DNA of 64,000 nt from Parvibaculum indicum (GCF_011762095.1 NZ_JAASQO010000004.1:237025-301024), one strand, 5' to 3'; shown: positions 26,766 through 35,763, counted from the first letter of the stretch. Made by a program: numbers and translations. Notes: generated from the sequence alone by a model not told the origin.

Positions 26766-27489
26766 GGCGAAGGGCGCGGCTATCGGCCCGGCCTTCGGTC
26801 GCGGCCGATATCAGCGTCGAGGCGAAGCTGTGCGCGGCGGCCTCCCGCGCGATTTCCTCGGTGAGGCCCTCGATCGCATTGGCAGGCGTTTCGCGCATGC
26901 GGTGCATGGCCGTCCATGAGATCGCTTCCAGGGCGATGCGGGCGGCCAGTTTCAGATCGGGGCCCGGTTTGCCGCGCCGGCCGACGATTTTCAGTGCAAC
27001 GGCGGCCAGTTCGTCGCGGAAATCGCCGCGCATGGCCGTCGCCTGCAGGGCGTCGATTTCCGAAATTTCCAGAGCGAGGCGGTTCATGAGCCAGACGGCG
27101 CGGCGCGCGCCGTGCATCAGGTCGTAGAACTCGCCGCCGATTGCTCCCAGCTCCGGGATGCCGGGTGTGGCGCCCTTGCCGAGGGCGGCGGCGAGAGAGG
27201 GCAGTTTCACGATTTCCGCCCGGCGCGCCGCCACGACTTTCACTGTTTCCCGCATCGAGGTCGCTTTCAGCGGCAGGGCGAGCCCTTCCAGCGGGCGCTC
27301 GCAGGCGCGCAGGATGGCGAGGTGGAGCAGGGCTTCCTTGCCGGTGACGTAGAGATAGAGCGTGCCGACGGAAACGCCCGCCGCTTTCGCGATATCGGCC
27401 ATCTGGGCGCGGCGGAAGCCCAGCTCCGTGAAGCAGTCCACGGCGCCCTCGGCGATCTGTTCCAGACGTTTTTCGCTCTTCTTCCGCAT
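26755..27489 (-). CDS. TetR-family transcriptional regulator
   Basis: The 244-residue regulator has an N-terminal helix-turn-helix (about residues 8-52: AEGAVDCFTELGFRRAQ then AKAAGVSVGTLYLYVTGKEA) and an unassigned ligand-binding C-terminal domain. It is divergent from a quinoprotein dehydrogenase gene with only 78 bp between, in which a palindrome lies (27540-27554). Repression of both genes is the obvious hypothesis. Its 3' end overlaps the DUF1476 gene. Confidence 0.9.
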   Translation of the reverse strand: MRKKSEKRLEQIAEGAVDCFTELGFRRAQMADIAKAAGVSVGTLYLYVTGKEALLHLAILRACERPLEGLALPLKATSMRETVKVVAARRAEIVKLPSLAAALGKGATPGIPELGAIGGEFYDLMHGARRAVWLMNRLALEISEIDALQATAMRGDFRDELAAVALKIVGRRGKPGPDLKLAARIALEAISWTAMHRMRETPANAIEGLTEEIAREAAAHSFASTLISAATEGRADSRALRLSP

Positions 27490-27528
27490 CCCGCTCTCAT
27501 TCGGAAATCATTGCCTTCCCGGGCAGGG

Positions 27529-27557
27529 TATAATATATGAATGAATGGTTCATTATA
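27529..27557. promoter_or_regulatory. Divergent promoters and TetR operator
   Basis: AATGAA-TGG-TTCATT (27540-27554) is a perfect inverted repeat. It is flanked by TATAAT on the plus strand (27529-27534) and by TATAAT on the minus strand (27552-27557), good -10 boxes for the dehydrogenase and regulator genes. Neither has a good -35, as expected for promoters that rely on little more than the -10 or on an activator. Confidence 0.6.
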
Positions 27558-27567
27558 AAAATGGAAA

Positions 27568-29526
27568 ATGGCCATGCGCGCCTTTCGGATTATCGGTGTC
27601 TGCGTCCTGTTCTGCCTGCTGATCGCGCCGGCCCGCGCGGGCGACGCCATGGCGGACGGGGGATGGGCCTCCTATGGCGGCGATGCGGGCGGGCAGCGCT
27701 ATGTCGCGGCGGACCGGATCTCACCGGAAAACGTGTCGAAGCTGGCGCCCGCCTGGACATTCCGGACGGGCGCGCTGGACGGGAAAACGGACAAGGTGCT
27801 GGGGCGCACGGCTTTCGAGGCGACGCCGATCCTTGTGGCGGGGAGCCTCGTCTTCTGCACGCCCTATAATGAGGTGATCGCCATCGACCCGGCCACGGGC
27901 GACGAGAAATGGCGTTTCGACCCGCATTTGCCGCTGACGCTGCGGCCCGCCAATCAATATGTCTGCCGGGGCGTGGCCTATTGGAAGGACAGTTCGGCGC
28001 CGGCGGGGCAGGGCTGTTCGGAGCGTATTTTCGTTGCGACCAATCATTCGCGGTTGATCGCGCTCGATGCGCATAACGGACAGGTCTGCAACGGGTTCGG
28101 CTCGCGCATCACGCCCGGCATGGTCGATGCGGGACCGGACAGGCTGCTGATCTGGCCCGGCGAGTTCCAGATCACCTCGCCGCCGGTGGTGGTCCATAAT
28201 GTGGTGATCGTCGGCTCTTCCATTTCCGATAATGCGCGCACCGATGCGCCGTCGGGCGTGGTGCGGGCATTCGATACCCGCAGCGGCGAGCCCATCTGGA
28301 CGTTCGATCCGCTGGACCCGCAGAACCGGGAGCCGGGACTTGCCAAGGTGGGGGCTGCCAATGTCTGGGCGCCCATGTCGGTGGATGCCGAGCGGGGGCT
28401 CGTCTTCCTGCCGACGAGCAGCGCGAGCCCGGATTTTTTCGGTGGCGGTCGGCCGGGCAATAATGAGCTTGCCGATTCCGTCGTCGCGGTGGATGTGGAA
28501 TCGGGGCAGGTGGTCTGGTCGTTCCAGACCGTGCATCACGATGTCTGGGATTACGACCTGCCCGCGCAGCCGACGCTTGCCACCATCATGCATGACGGCA
28601 AGCCGAAGGATGTCGTTATCCAGGCGACCAAGACCGGCTTTCTGTTCGTGCTCGACCGCGACACGGGCAAGCCCGTTTTCGGTGTGGAAGAGCGCAAGGT
28701 GCCGCCATCCGACGTGCCGGGCGAGACGCTGTCGCCGACGCAGCCCTTTCCGGTGAAGCCGCCCGCGCTCATTCCGCAAAAGCTCGACAAGGGCGGTAGC
28801 TGGGGCGTGGTCGCCTTTGATCAGCTTTCCTGCAATCGCCGTTTGCAGCACTATCGCAGCGAGGGGCTTTTCACGCCGCCGTCGCTTCAGGGCACGATCC
28901 TCTATCCCTTCAACGGGGGCGGGGCGAACTGGGGCGGGCTTGCCTTCGACCCGAAGCGCAACATCGCCGTGGTGAACATGAACAGCATGGCGCATGTCGT
29001 CACGCTTATTCCGAGCGACAAGGTCAAAGGCGAGAAGGAAACGCATGAGGGCGCGGAAATCTCGCCGCAGGCCGGCGCGCCCTATGGCATGCGGCGCGAT
29101 CTCTTCATGTCGCCGCTGGGACTTCCCTGCACGCCGCCGCCCTGGGGCTATCTCATCGGGGTGAACATGGAGACGGGCGAGATCGCCTGGCGCAAACCGT
29201 TCGGCACGGTGCGCGACATGACGCCTCTCGCGCTGCCGCTGGAATGGGGCGTGCCGAGTTTCGGCGGGCCGCTCGTCACCAAAACCGGGCTCATTTTCAT
29301 CGGCGCGACGATGGATAATTATCTTCGCGCCTATTCGACGGAGACGGGCGACGAGGTGTGGAAGGCGCGGCTTCCAGCCGGTGGGCAGGCGACGCCCATG
29401 TCCTATACATGGAAGGGACGGCAATATGTGGTGATCGCGGCGGGCGGCCATGCGCGCGCCGGCACGAAGCTTGGCGACTACATCATGGCCTATGCGCTGC
29501 CGGAGAAGGGAAGCGCAGGCAAGTAA
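27568..29526 (+). CDS. Periplasmic PQQ-dependent (glucose-dehydrogenase-like) quinoprotein
   Basis: The 652-residue protein has a signal peptide (hydrophobic core IIGVCVLFCLLIAP, cleavage near ARA-GD). The mature part is an eight-bladed propeller with quinoprotein motifs: WASYGGDAGGQRY, TPYNEVIAIDPATGDEKWRF, HHDVWDYDLPAQPTL and the Trp-docking repeats. Sequence resembles the catalytic domain of membrane glucose dehydrogenase without its five N-terminal helices. It would oxidise a sugar or alcohol in the periplasm; the substrate is unknown and no PQQ synthesis genes are in the window. No cytochrome domain is fused. An ATG at 27574 is an alternative start. Confidence 0.88.
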   Translation: MAMRAFRIIGVCVLFCLLIAPARAGDAMADGGWASYGGDAGGQRYVAADRISPENVSKLAPAWTFRTGALDGKTDKVLGRTAFEATPILVAGSLVFCTPYNEVIAIDPATGDEKWRFDPHLPLTLRPANQYVCRGVAYWKDSSAPAGQGCSERIFVATNHSRLIALDAHNGQVCNGFGSRITPGMVDAGPDRLLIWPGEFQITSPPVVVHNVVIVGSSISDNARTDAPSGVVRAFDTRSGEPIWTFDPLDPQNREPGLAKVGAANVWAPMSVDAERGLVFLPTSSASPDFFGGGRPGNNELADSVVAVDVESGQVVWSFQTVHHDVWDYDLPAQPTLATIMHDGKPKDVVIQATKTGFLFVLDRDTGKPVFGVEERKVPPSDVPGETLSPTQPFPVKPPALIPQKLDKGGSWGVVAFDQLSCNRRLQHYRSEGLFTPPSLQGTILYPFNGGGANWGGLAFDPKRNIAVVNMNSMAHVVTLIPSDKVKGEKETHEGAEISPQAGAPYGMRRDLFMSPLGLPCTPPPWGYLIGVNMETGEIAWRKPFGTVRDMTPLALPLEWGVPSFGGPLVTKTGLIFIGATMDNYLRAYSTETGDEVWKARLPAGGQATPMSYTWKGRQYVVIAAGGHARAGTKLGDYIMAYALPEKGSAGK

Positions 29527-29601
29527 GGCGGCGCGACAGCTTGCGTTGCCTGCGTTCCAGACGCCAAACTCTCCTCACAACAAGAAAAGGGAGGAGAGAT
29601 A

Positions 29602-30381
29602 ATGGGCGACTACAGGAATGTGACGGTGGAGCGCGACGGGCCGGTGGCGCTGGTTCGGTTCGACCGCAAGGGCAATCGCAATGCCTTCAATCAGGAAACG
29701 ATCGTCGAGCTGACGGATGTCGCGCGGCGCTTCCAGGACGATCTGGAGGTGCAGGCGGTGGTGCTGACGGGCACGCGCGAAGCCTTTTCCGGCGGGATCG
29801 ACCTCAAGGAGCGGTCCACGCGGGACGAGGATGCGGAGGGCGATCTGGAGCGCCGCCAGGTCTATTACCGCGGCGTGAAACTCTGCCAGGCGTGGGAGGA
29901 CATGCCGCAGGTGACGATCGCGGCCATCGACGGCATGGCGGTGGGCGCGGGCGTTGCGCTGCCGCTGGCGCTCGACTGGCGCGTGATGGGGAAGGACGCC
30001 TTTCTTTATGTGCCGGAGGTGAAGATCGGCATCAACCTGCAATGGGGCGCGCTGCCGCGTCTCGTGACGCTGGTGGGTCCGGCGCGTGCGAAACGCATCT
30101 GTATCCTTTGCGAGCGGATGGGGTCGGCGCATGCGCTGGACTGGGGCATCGTCGACGAGGTGGCCGAAGACGGCAAGGCGGTAGAGCGCGCGATGGAGAT
30201 GGCGCGGGAGGCCGCGTCCATGCCCGCGCCGGCCGTGCGCATGGTGAAGGAGGCGGTGAACGCGACCGCCAATGCGCTGCACAAGGCGGTGAGCTATGCC
30301 GATGCCGACCAGAGCCAGCTTTCGTCGAGCTTCACATCGGCGAAGTCGGAGAGCGACAAGTTCGTGAAGAAGGCAGGCTGA
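29602..30381 (+). CDS. Enoyl-CoA hydratase/isomerase family protein
   Basis: The 259-residue crotonase-fold enzyme has the first oxyanion-hole region in LTGTREAFSGGIDLKERS (about 55-72) and the second in IDGMAVGAGVALPLALDWRV. The usual Glu at the catalytic position after the glycine-rich loop is not obvious, so the precise reaction (hydratase, isomerase or other) is open. It follows the PQQ-dehydrogenase by 75 bp with GGGAGGAGAG before the ATG. An operon with that gene is possible. Confidence 0.88.
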   Translation: MGDYRNVTVERDGPVALVRFDRKGNRNAFNQETIVELTDVARRFQDDLEVQAVVLTGTREAFSGGIDLKERSTRDEDAEGDLERRQVYYRGVKLCQAWEDMPQVTIAAIDGMAVGAGVALPLALDWRVMGKDAFLYVPEVKIGINLQWGALPRLVTLVGPARAKRICILCERMGSAHALDWGIVDEVAEDGKAVERAMEMAREAASMPAPAVRMVKEAVNATANALHKAVSYADADQSQLSSSFTSAKSESDKFVKKAG

Positions 30382-30389
30382 ATTAAAAC

Positions 30390-30469
30390 GTCATTGCGAG
30401 CGAAGCGAAGCAATCCAGAGCGGCAGATTCAGAACTGGATTGCTTCGTCGCTTCGCTCCTCGCAATGAC
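30390..30469. repeat. Composite REP element, copy 4
   Basis: GTC-ATTGCGAGCG...GCAAT-CCA is followed by TGG-ATTGC...GCAAT-GAC. The two units are inverted copies. It lies between the enoyl-CoA hydratase gene and the convergent phosphatase gene and is very similar to copy 7 at 59889. Confidence 0.88.
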
Positions 30470-30492
30470 GAACTTTTACTTGAGGGGAATAG

Positions 30493-31227
30493 TCAGGCGG
30501 GCAGCGCCTTGGCGCGGAGGCGGGTGGCGATCTGTTCCAGCGAGAGCAGATGATTGCCTTCCTTCACCACGTCGTAAACGGTGACGTTCACGGCACGGAG
30601 CGTCTTGCGGGAGATCTCGCGGGTTTCCGGATGCTCGTCGAAGTCGATCACGTTGACGCAGCAGGTGTTCTGGTCGAGCGCGCAGAAGGTGGAAAGCCCC
30701 GTGTCGAGCGCCCAGCCGATGACGAGACGGTTGATGCCGCCATGGGCGACGAGGGCGAGCGTGTCCCACTCCGGATCGGCAATCACTTCTTCGAGCGCGG
30801 CGACGACGCGCGCATTCACCTCCTCGAAGCTGTCGCCGCCATTATAGCGCGCACCCGGTACATGGGCGTGTCTGAAGGAATAGGCGATCTCGTTCAGGTC
30901 GGTGACGGCGTTGCGGAATGCCGGGTCGCCGTTGAATTCGACGAAGCGGTCATGCGGTTCCACCTCGAGGCCGCGGCCTTCGAGAATGAGGCGGGCGGTC
31001 TCCTGCGAGCGCGGATAGCTGGAGGCGACGGCGCGGTCGAAGGGGATGTTGGCGAGCGCCTGTCCGGTGCGGGTCGCCTGTTCGCGGCCCCATTCCGTCA
31101 GCGGCACGGTTTTGGGGTCGGCCACGCGGTTGCCTGCATCGTCGACATAGGAGACGTCGCCATGGCGGAAGAGATAGATGCGGCGGCGGCGCGAGCCGTC
31201 GAAGGCGGTGCGCAGGAAATCGGTCAT
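30493..31227 (-). CDS. Histidine phosphatase superfamily protein
   Basis: This 244-residue phosphoglycerate-mutase-like phosphatase has the phospho-acceptor RHG at residues 21-23 (IYLFRHGDVSY), a second Arg in SSYPRSQETARLIL, and the C-terminal His in LALVAHGGINRLVIG. Substrate is unknown. I use the ATG at 31227; an ATG 12 nt upstream is possible. It is convergent with the crotonase gene. Confidence 0.9.
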   Translation of the reverse strand: MTDFLRTAFDGSRRRRIYLFRHGDVSYVDDAGNRVADPKTVPLTEWGREQATRTGQALANIPFDRAVASSYPRSQETARLILEGRGLEVEPHDRFVEFNGDPAFRNAVTDLNEIAYSFRHAHVPGARYNGGDSFEEVNARVVAALEEVIADPEWDTLALVAHGGINRLVIGWALDTGLSTFCALDQNTCCVNVIDFDEHPETREISRKTLRAVNVTVYDVVKEGNHLLSLEQIATRLRAKALPA

Positions 31228-31327
31228 ATCGGGCCTCATGAGTTGCGTTTGGATCCGAGTATAGGACCGAATATGACGGCGGGGTGAAGGGGAGAACCTG
31301 TCGTTGTCGTCCTAAATTAAGCTCCGC

Positions 31328-31366
31328 TTGATAACCAAGAGTGTATGAAGTACATTTTTGGTTATC
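31328..31366 (+). promoter_or_regulatory. Promoter and operator of the XRE regulator
   Basis: TTGATA (31328-31333) and TACATT (31351-31356) are 17 bp apart. GATAACCAA (31330-31338) and TTGGTTATC (31358-31366) are perfect 9-bp inverted halves placed on the -35 and just after the -10. The XRE gene starts 18 bp downstream, so autorepression is likely. Confidence 0.8.
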
Positions 31367-31384
31367 TAAGTTTGGAGATGTGCC

Positions 31385-31642
31385 ATGTCATCGAGACGGA
31401 AGGTGCCCGCTAAGCTGAAGCGCGATATCGGTGAGCGTATCCGGGCTGCGCGAATGACTGCTGGCTTCAACACAGCGACTGACTTTGCTTCGGCGTTGGA
31501 TATTGAGCCTTTGACTTACCGGCGTTATGAGCGCGGTGAGGTAATTCCTGATGCAGAGTTGCTTGTTAATATTTCAAATCTAACAGACTACACGCTGGAC
31601 TGGATGATTGCGGGGAAAGGACCAGCTAGGCGTTTAGTCTAA
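31385..31642 (+). CDS. XRE-family (Cro/CI-like) DNA-binding protein
   Basis: This 85-residue single-domain repressor has helix-turn-helix residues about 15-70, with GERIRAARMTAGFNTATDFA, then LDIEPLTYRRYERGEVIPDA, and the C-terminal DYTLDWMIAGKGPARR pattern of phage-type repressors. Its base composition is clearly AT-richer than the neighbouring genes, which suggests acquisition. A strong operator and promoter precede it. No integrase or phage gene is beside it; it may be a remnant or a stand-alone antitoxin-like regulator. Confidence 0.85.
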   Translation: MSSRRKVPAKLKRDIGERIRAARMTAGFNTATDFASALDIEPLTYRRYERGEVIPDAELLVNISNLTDYTLDWMIAGKGPARRLV

Positions 31643-31665
31643 AGACTTGAAAGTTACCGCAAAAA

Positions 31666-31881
31666 TCAATTTCGCATCAGTTTCATGATCTCTTCGGTGC
31701 CGAGTTTGATGCTTGCTCGGCCCCGAATCCGTGTGAACGGGCTGCGATCAGCTTTGGACATTAGGATACGTTTATCCTTGGTTACCTCAAATTCTATGGC
31801 CGTACCGGGCTCAAAGCCTAGTTCGTCACGGAGCTTCTTGGGAATGGTGACTTGTCCCTTGTGATTGACGACTGCGTTCAT
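31666..31881 (-). CDS. AbrB/MazE/SpoVT-family antitoxin-like protein, orphan
   Basis: This 71-residue swapped-hairpin AbrB-type protein has VVNHKGQVTIPKKLRDELGF, EPGTAIEFEVTKDKRILMSK and an acidic/basic C-terminal tail (GTEEIMKLMRN). Such proteins are usually antitoxins paired with PIN-domain (VapC) or MazF toxins. Here the next gene downstream is a convergent XRE gene 24 bp away and no toxin frame follows, so it is an orphan. The sequence is AT-richer than flanking genes. A GAGGGAAC motif precedes the ATG. Confidence 0.88.
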   Translation of the reverse strand: MNAVVNHKGQVTIPKKLRDELGFEPGTAIEFEVTKDKRILMSKADRSPFTRIRGRASIKLGTEEIMKLMRN

Positions 31882-31951
31882 GTTCCCTCGAATACTGAGA
31901 CGAAGACTGAGGTTAGCGGTTGCGACTCAGCCTGAAAACACACGCAAGGCC

Positions 31952-33280
31952 TTACTCCGCCGCCTGCTTCATCGCTTCCGGGCCGAAGACGCGGGCGAAG
32001 ATCGTGTCGACGTGTTTGGTGTGGTAGCCGAGATCGAAACGCTCCTCGATTTCCTCGTCCGTCAGATATTTCTTCACATCCGGGTCGGCTTTCAGCAGCT
32101 CGAGGAAATTGCCTTCGCCGCGCCAGACGGGCATGGCATTGCGCTGGACGAGGCGGTAGGCGTCCTCGCGGCTGGCGCCCTTTTGCGTCAGGGCGAGGAG
32201 GACGCGCTGCGAGTGCACCAGGCCGCCCAGCTTGTCCATGTTCTTCTGCATGGTCTCCGGATAGACGAGCAGCTTGTCGATGACGCCGGTGAGGCGCGAC
32301 AGCGCGAAGTCCATGGTGACGGTCGCGTCCGGGCCGATCATGCGCTCGACGGAAGAGTGCGAGATGTCGCGCTCGTGCCAGAGGGCGACGTTTTCCAGCG
32401 CGGGCGTCACCATGCCGCGCACGACGCGGGCAAGGCCGGTGAGGTTTTCCGTCAGTACAGGGTTCCGCTTGTGCGGCATAGCCGACGAACCCTTCTGGCC
32501 TTCGGAGAAATATTCTTCCGCCTCAAGTACTTCCGTGCGCTGAAGATGGCGGATTTCGGTGGCGACGCGCTCGACCGAGCTGGCGACGACGCCGAGGGTT
32601 GCAAAGAACATGGCGTGGCGGTCGCGCGGGATGACCTGCGTCGAGACCGGCTCCGGCTCGAGACCCAGGGCCTTGGCGACATGTTCTTCCACGCGGGGGT
32701 CGATATTGGCGAAGGTGCCGACGGCGCCCGAAATGGCGCAGGTGGCGACTTCCGCGCGGGCGTTCACGAGACGCTCGCGGCAACGGGCGAACTCCGCATA
32801 GGCTTCGGCCATTTTCAGGCCGAAGGTGACGGGCTCGGCATGGATGCCATGGCTGCGGCCGATGGTGACCGTGTCCTTGTGCTCGAAGGCGCGGCGCTTG
32901 ATGGCGGCCAGCAGTTCGTCCATGTCCTTCAGCAGAATGTCGGCGGCGCGGACGAGCTGCACGTTGAAGCAAGTGTCCAGCACATCCGACGAGGTCATGC
33001 CCTGATGGACGAAGCGCGAATCCGGCCCGATGAATTCGGCCAGATGCGTTAGGAAGGCGATGACGTCATGTTTCACTTCGCGCTCGATCTCGTCGATCTT
33101 TGCGACGTCGAATACCGCGGCGTCGCCCTTTTCGCGGATGTTCTTCGCGGCTTCCTTCGGGATCACGCCAAGCTCGGCCAGCGCCTCGCAGGCATGGGCC
33201 TCGATCTCGAACCAGATGCGGAACTTGGTTTCGGGGGACCAGATGGCGACCATTTCGGGCCGCGAATAGCGCGGAATCAT
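31952..33280 (-). CDS. purB: Adenylosuccinate lyase
   Basis: The 442-residue fumarase-superfamily enzyme acts twice in purine synthesis (SAICAR to AICAR, and adenylosuccinate to AMP). Signature GSSAMPHKRNPVLTEN is present, along with GRSHGIHAEPVTFG and GMTSSDVLDTCFN. I start at the ATG at 33280 (MIPRYSRPEMVAIW), because the 15 codons upstream have no family counterpart. The other purine genes of the window lie at 22-26 kb, so purB is not in that operon. Confidence 0.98.
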   Translation of the reverse strand: MIPRYSRPEMVAIWSPETKFRIWFEIEAHACEALAELGVIPKEAAKNIREKGDAAVFDVAKIDEIEREVKHDVIAFLTHLAEFIGPDSRFVHQGMTSSDVLDTCFNVQLVRAADILLKDMDELLAAIKRRAFEHKDTVTIGRSHGIHAEPVTFGLKMAEAYAEFARCRERLVNARAEVATCAISGAVGTFANIDPRVEEHVAKALGLEPEPVSTQVIPRDRHAMFFATLGVVASSVERVATEIRHLQRTEVLEAEEYFSEGQKGSSAMPHKRNPVLTENLTGLARVVRGMVTPALENVALWHERDISHSSVERMIGPDATVTMDFALSRLTGVIDKLLVYPETMQKNMDKLGGLVHSQRVLLALTQKGASREDAYRLVQRNAMPVWRGEGNFLELLKADPDVKKYLTDEEIEERFDLGYHTKHVDTIFARVFGPEAMKQAAE

Positions 33281-33324
33281 CGGCTGAGTCTCATGATGCT
33301 TGAAGGAACGGGCAGGGTGTAGCA

Positions 33325-33357
33325 CCCGGGGGGCCGCCCCTCAAGTGGCCCCCGGGG
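33325..33357. other. GC-rich imperfect hairpin between purB and the first amidase gene
   Basis: CCCGGGGGGCC (33325-33335) pairs, with one mismatch, with GGCCCCCGGGG (33347-33357). It lies upstream of both divergent genes (purB leader, amidase leader). No T tract follows on either side, so it is not an obvious terminator. Confidence 0.45.
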
Positions 33358-33436
33358 CGAGACGGGCTCGCTTCCCGCGCCGCCAGCCGGTAAGCTGCCG
33401 GTTCCGCAGAAAATAGCCAAAAAATTGGGGGGCATA

Positions 33437-34828
33437 ATGGACGAACTGGCAAAGCTCGATGCGACGGGGCAGGCCGAACTGGTGGCGAAGGGCGAGGCGA
33501 GCCCGGTTGAGCTGGTGGAGGCGGCGATTGCCCGCATCGAGAAGGTCAATCCGCAGGTGAACGCGGTCGTCACCACCTTCTACGACAAGGCGCTGGAGGA
33601 GGCGAAAGCGGGGCCGGCCAAGGGGCCTTTCCACGGCGTGCCGAACCTTGTGAAGGATCTCGACAACCTCAAAGGCACGAAGGCGACGTCGGGCTGCCGG
33701 TTGTTGGCCGAAAACATTTCGCCGGAGACAGACCCCGTGATCGCGGGGTTCGAGGCGGCGGGCTTCGTGATGCTCGGCAAGAGCAATACGCCGGAATTCG
33801 GCCTGCTGGGGACGACGGAATCCATGCTGCTCGGCCCCTGCAACAATCCGTGGAACCTCGAGCATTCGCCGGGCGGCTCGTCGGGCGGCGCGGCGGCGGC
33901 GGTCGCTTCCGGCATGGTGCCGCTGGCCCATGCGACGGATGGCGGCGGGTCGATCCGCATTCCGGCGTCCTGCTGCGGCGTGTTCGGGCTGAAGCCCAGC
34001 CGGGGGCGCATCGAACTCGGCGAGCGGCAATTGCCGGGCGATATCGGCTTCCAGCATTGCGTGAGCCGCAGCGTGCGCGACAGCGCCACCGCGCTGGCCG
34101 TGAGCGAGAAGCAGGGCGCCAATGCCGTCTTGCCGCCGGTCGGCCGCGTAGAAGGGCCGGGCAAGAAGCGGCTGAAAATCGCCTTCGGCACGGCGGATTA
34201 CACGGGCAACGAACCTTCGGCGGAGGTGAAGGCGGCGACCGAGAGCGTGGCGAAGCTTTGCGAAGAGCTCGGCCATGAGGTGGTGCCGGCGACGAGCGAG
34301 GTGAATGGCGAGGCGTTCAAAGATGCGTTCCTTGCTGCCTGGGCCTCCGGCCCGTCGCAGCTTCTGGCGCTGGTGAAGCAGATGGGGCTCGATCCGGAAG
34401 CGGTGCTGGAGCCCTGGACGATCGGCCTGGCCAATCTCTTCGACAGCAAACCCGCCGACACGCTGGAAAAGGCGCTGGCGGAATTTGCGATCGTGACCGC
34501 CGAAACGGCGGCCTTCATGGCCGATTACGATGTCTGGCTGACGCCGGTGCTGGCCGCCGTGCCGCCCAAGACGGGCGAGCAGGGCCCGAGCGTGCCGTTC
34601 GATACGCTTTATGAGCGCGTCTTCAACTATGTGACCTATACGCCCGTGCACAATGTGGCGGGGACGCCGGCCATGTCGGTGCCGCTGTCGTGGAGCGAGG
34701 CGGGGCTTCCCATCGGGGCGCAATTCGCCGCGCCGCTGGGGCAGGAGCGTGTGCTGCTCGAACTGGCCTATGAGCTGGAAGAGGCCCGTCCGTGGGCGGA
34801 CAGATATCCGCCGGTCTTTGCCGGGTAG
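33437..34828 (+). CDS. Amidase-signature family hydrolase, cytoplasmic
   Basis: The 463-residue enzyme has the Ser-cisSer-Lys triad: Lys73 in VPNLVKDLD, a serine of GGSSGG (146-151), and nucleophile Ser172 in [10 protein letters not shown]. The family hydrolyses amides to acids and ammonia; the substrate is unknown. No signal peptide. It is closely related along its whole length to the Tat-exported amidase at 35863-37353, and the two flank a LysR gene. GGGGGGC before the ATG serves as ribosome binding site. A TTG 12 nt upstream is less likely. Confidence 0.92.
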   Translation: MDELAKLDATGQAELVAKGEASPVELVEAAIARIEKVNPQVNAVVTTFYDKALEEAKAGPAKGPFHGVPNLVKDLDNLKGTKATSGCRLLAENISPETDPVIAGFEAAGFVMLGKSNTPEFGLLGTTESMLLGPCNNPWNLEHSPGGSSGGAAAAVASGMVPLAHATDGGGSIRIPASCCGVFGLKPSRGRIELGERQLPGDIGFQHCVSRSVRDSATALAVSEKQGANAVLPPVGRVEGPGKKRLKIAFGTADYTGNEPSAEVKAATESVAKLCEELGHEVVPATSEVNGEAFKDAFLAAWASGPSQLLALVKQMGLDPEAVLEPWTIGLANLFDSKPADTLEKALAEFAIVTAETAAFMADYDVWLTPVLAAVPPKTGEQGPSVPFDTLYERVFNYVTYTPVHNVAGTPAMSVPLSWSEAGLPIGAQFAAPLGQERVLLELAYELEEARPWADRYPPVFAG

Positions 34829-34831
34829 GCC

Positions 34832-35740
34832 TTAGCCCGCTTCCTCGACCAGAATGTCGAGGAAGCGCCGGGCGGCGGGACCGGGAGGCGCCTTGACCCG
34901 CCACAGCGCGGCGAAGCGGCTGGTGGAGGGGTGCGCGATGTCGGCGCAGGGAATTTCCACGAGGCGGCCCGCTTCCTCTTCCTGGCGGAGCGTGGGCTCG
35001 GGGATATAGGCCCAGCCAAGGCCCGCGCGCAGCATGGCATGCGCCATCTCCATATTGTCGGCGATCAGAATGTCGGTGCCGTGGAAGCGGTAGTCGAAAT
35101 CCTGCCGGTCGGTGAGGTGCGAGGCGACGACGATCTGGCGGTGATCGTCGAGCGCGCTCAGGGGGATAGGCTCGTTGCGACGGGCCAGCGGATGGCCGGG
35201 CGCGGCGGCGATGGCGAGCGAATAGACGGCGACCTCCCGCCCGTCCAGCTCCTTGGCCGGCATGCCGGCATTGAGCCCCACCAGGGCGAGCTGGCATTCG
35301 GCGCGCATCACCGCGTCCCAAGCTTCCTTGTCGATGGCGGTGTGAAGGCGATAGTCAAGATGGGGGATTTTCTCGTCCAGCCGGGCGAGCGCGCGGGCGA
35401 GCAGGCCGCGGTCGAAACTGGTGTCGACCGACAGGGTGAGTTCCACTTCCTGCCCGGTCTTCATGGCGCCGATGCGCGCATTCAGCCGGTCGAGGCGGCG
35501 GAAGACGATTTCCGCATCGGTGAGAAGGGCGCGGCCTTCCTCCGTCAGGGCGGGGCGGTAGCCGGAGCGGTCGAAAAGGTCCACCTCCAGATGCTGTTCC
35601 AGATTGGCGACGGCATAGCTTACCGCCGAGACGGCCCGGCCCAGCCGCTTGGCGGCGGCGGAGAAGCTGCCGGTTTCCGCCACGGCGCGGAAGATTTCGA
35701 GCTGGCTGATGAGATTGGGATGGCGCGTCTTCGGGGTCAT
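34832..35740 (-). CDS. LysR-family transcriptional regulator
   Basis: The 302-residue LysR regulator has an N-terminal winged helix (LISQLEIFRAVAETGSFSAA then AKRLGRAVSAVSYAVANLEQ) and a C-terminal periplasmic-binding-protein-like effector domain. It lies between two amidase paralogues, convergent with the first (3 bp gap) and divergent from the second. I choose the ATG at 35740 (MTPKTRHPNL), because a longer form starting at 35776 would put codons on the 19-bp palindrome at 35764-35782, which looks like its operator. Confidence 0.93.
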   Translation of the reverse strand: MTPKTRHPNLISQLEIFRAVAETGSFSAAAKRLGRAVSAVSYAVANLEQHLEVDLFDRSGYRPALTEEGRALLTDAEIVFRRLDRLNARIGAMKTGQEVELTLSVDTSFDRGLLARALARLDEKIPHLDYRLHTAIDKEAWDAVMRAECQLALVGLNAGMPAKELDGREVAVYSLAIAAAPGHPLARRNEPIPLSALDDHRQIVVASHLTDRQDFDYRFHGTDILIADNMEMAHAMLRAGLGWAYIPEPTLRQEEEAGRLVEIPCADIAHPSTSRFAALWRVKAPPGPAARRFLDILVEEAG

Positions 35741-35763
35741 CCGGAGATGTTCGGATAAGCTGA

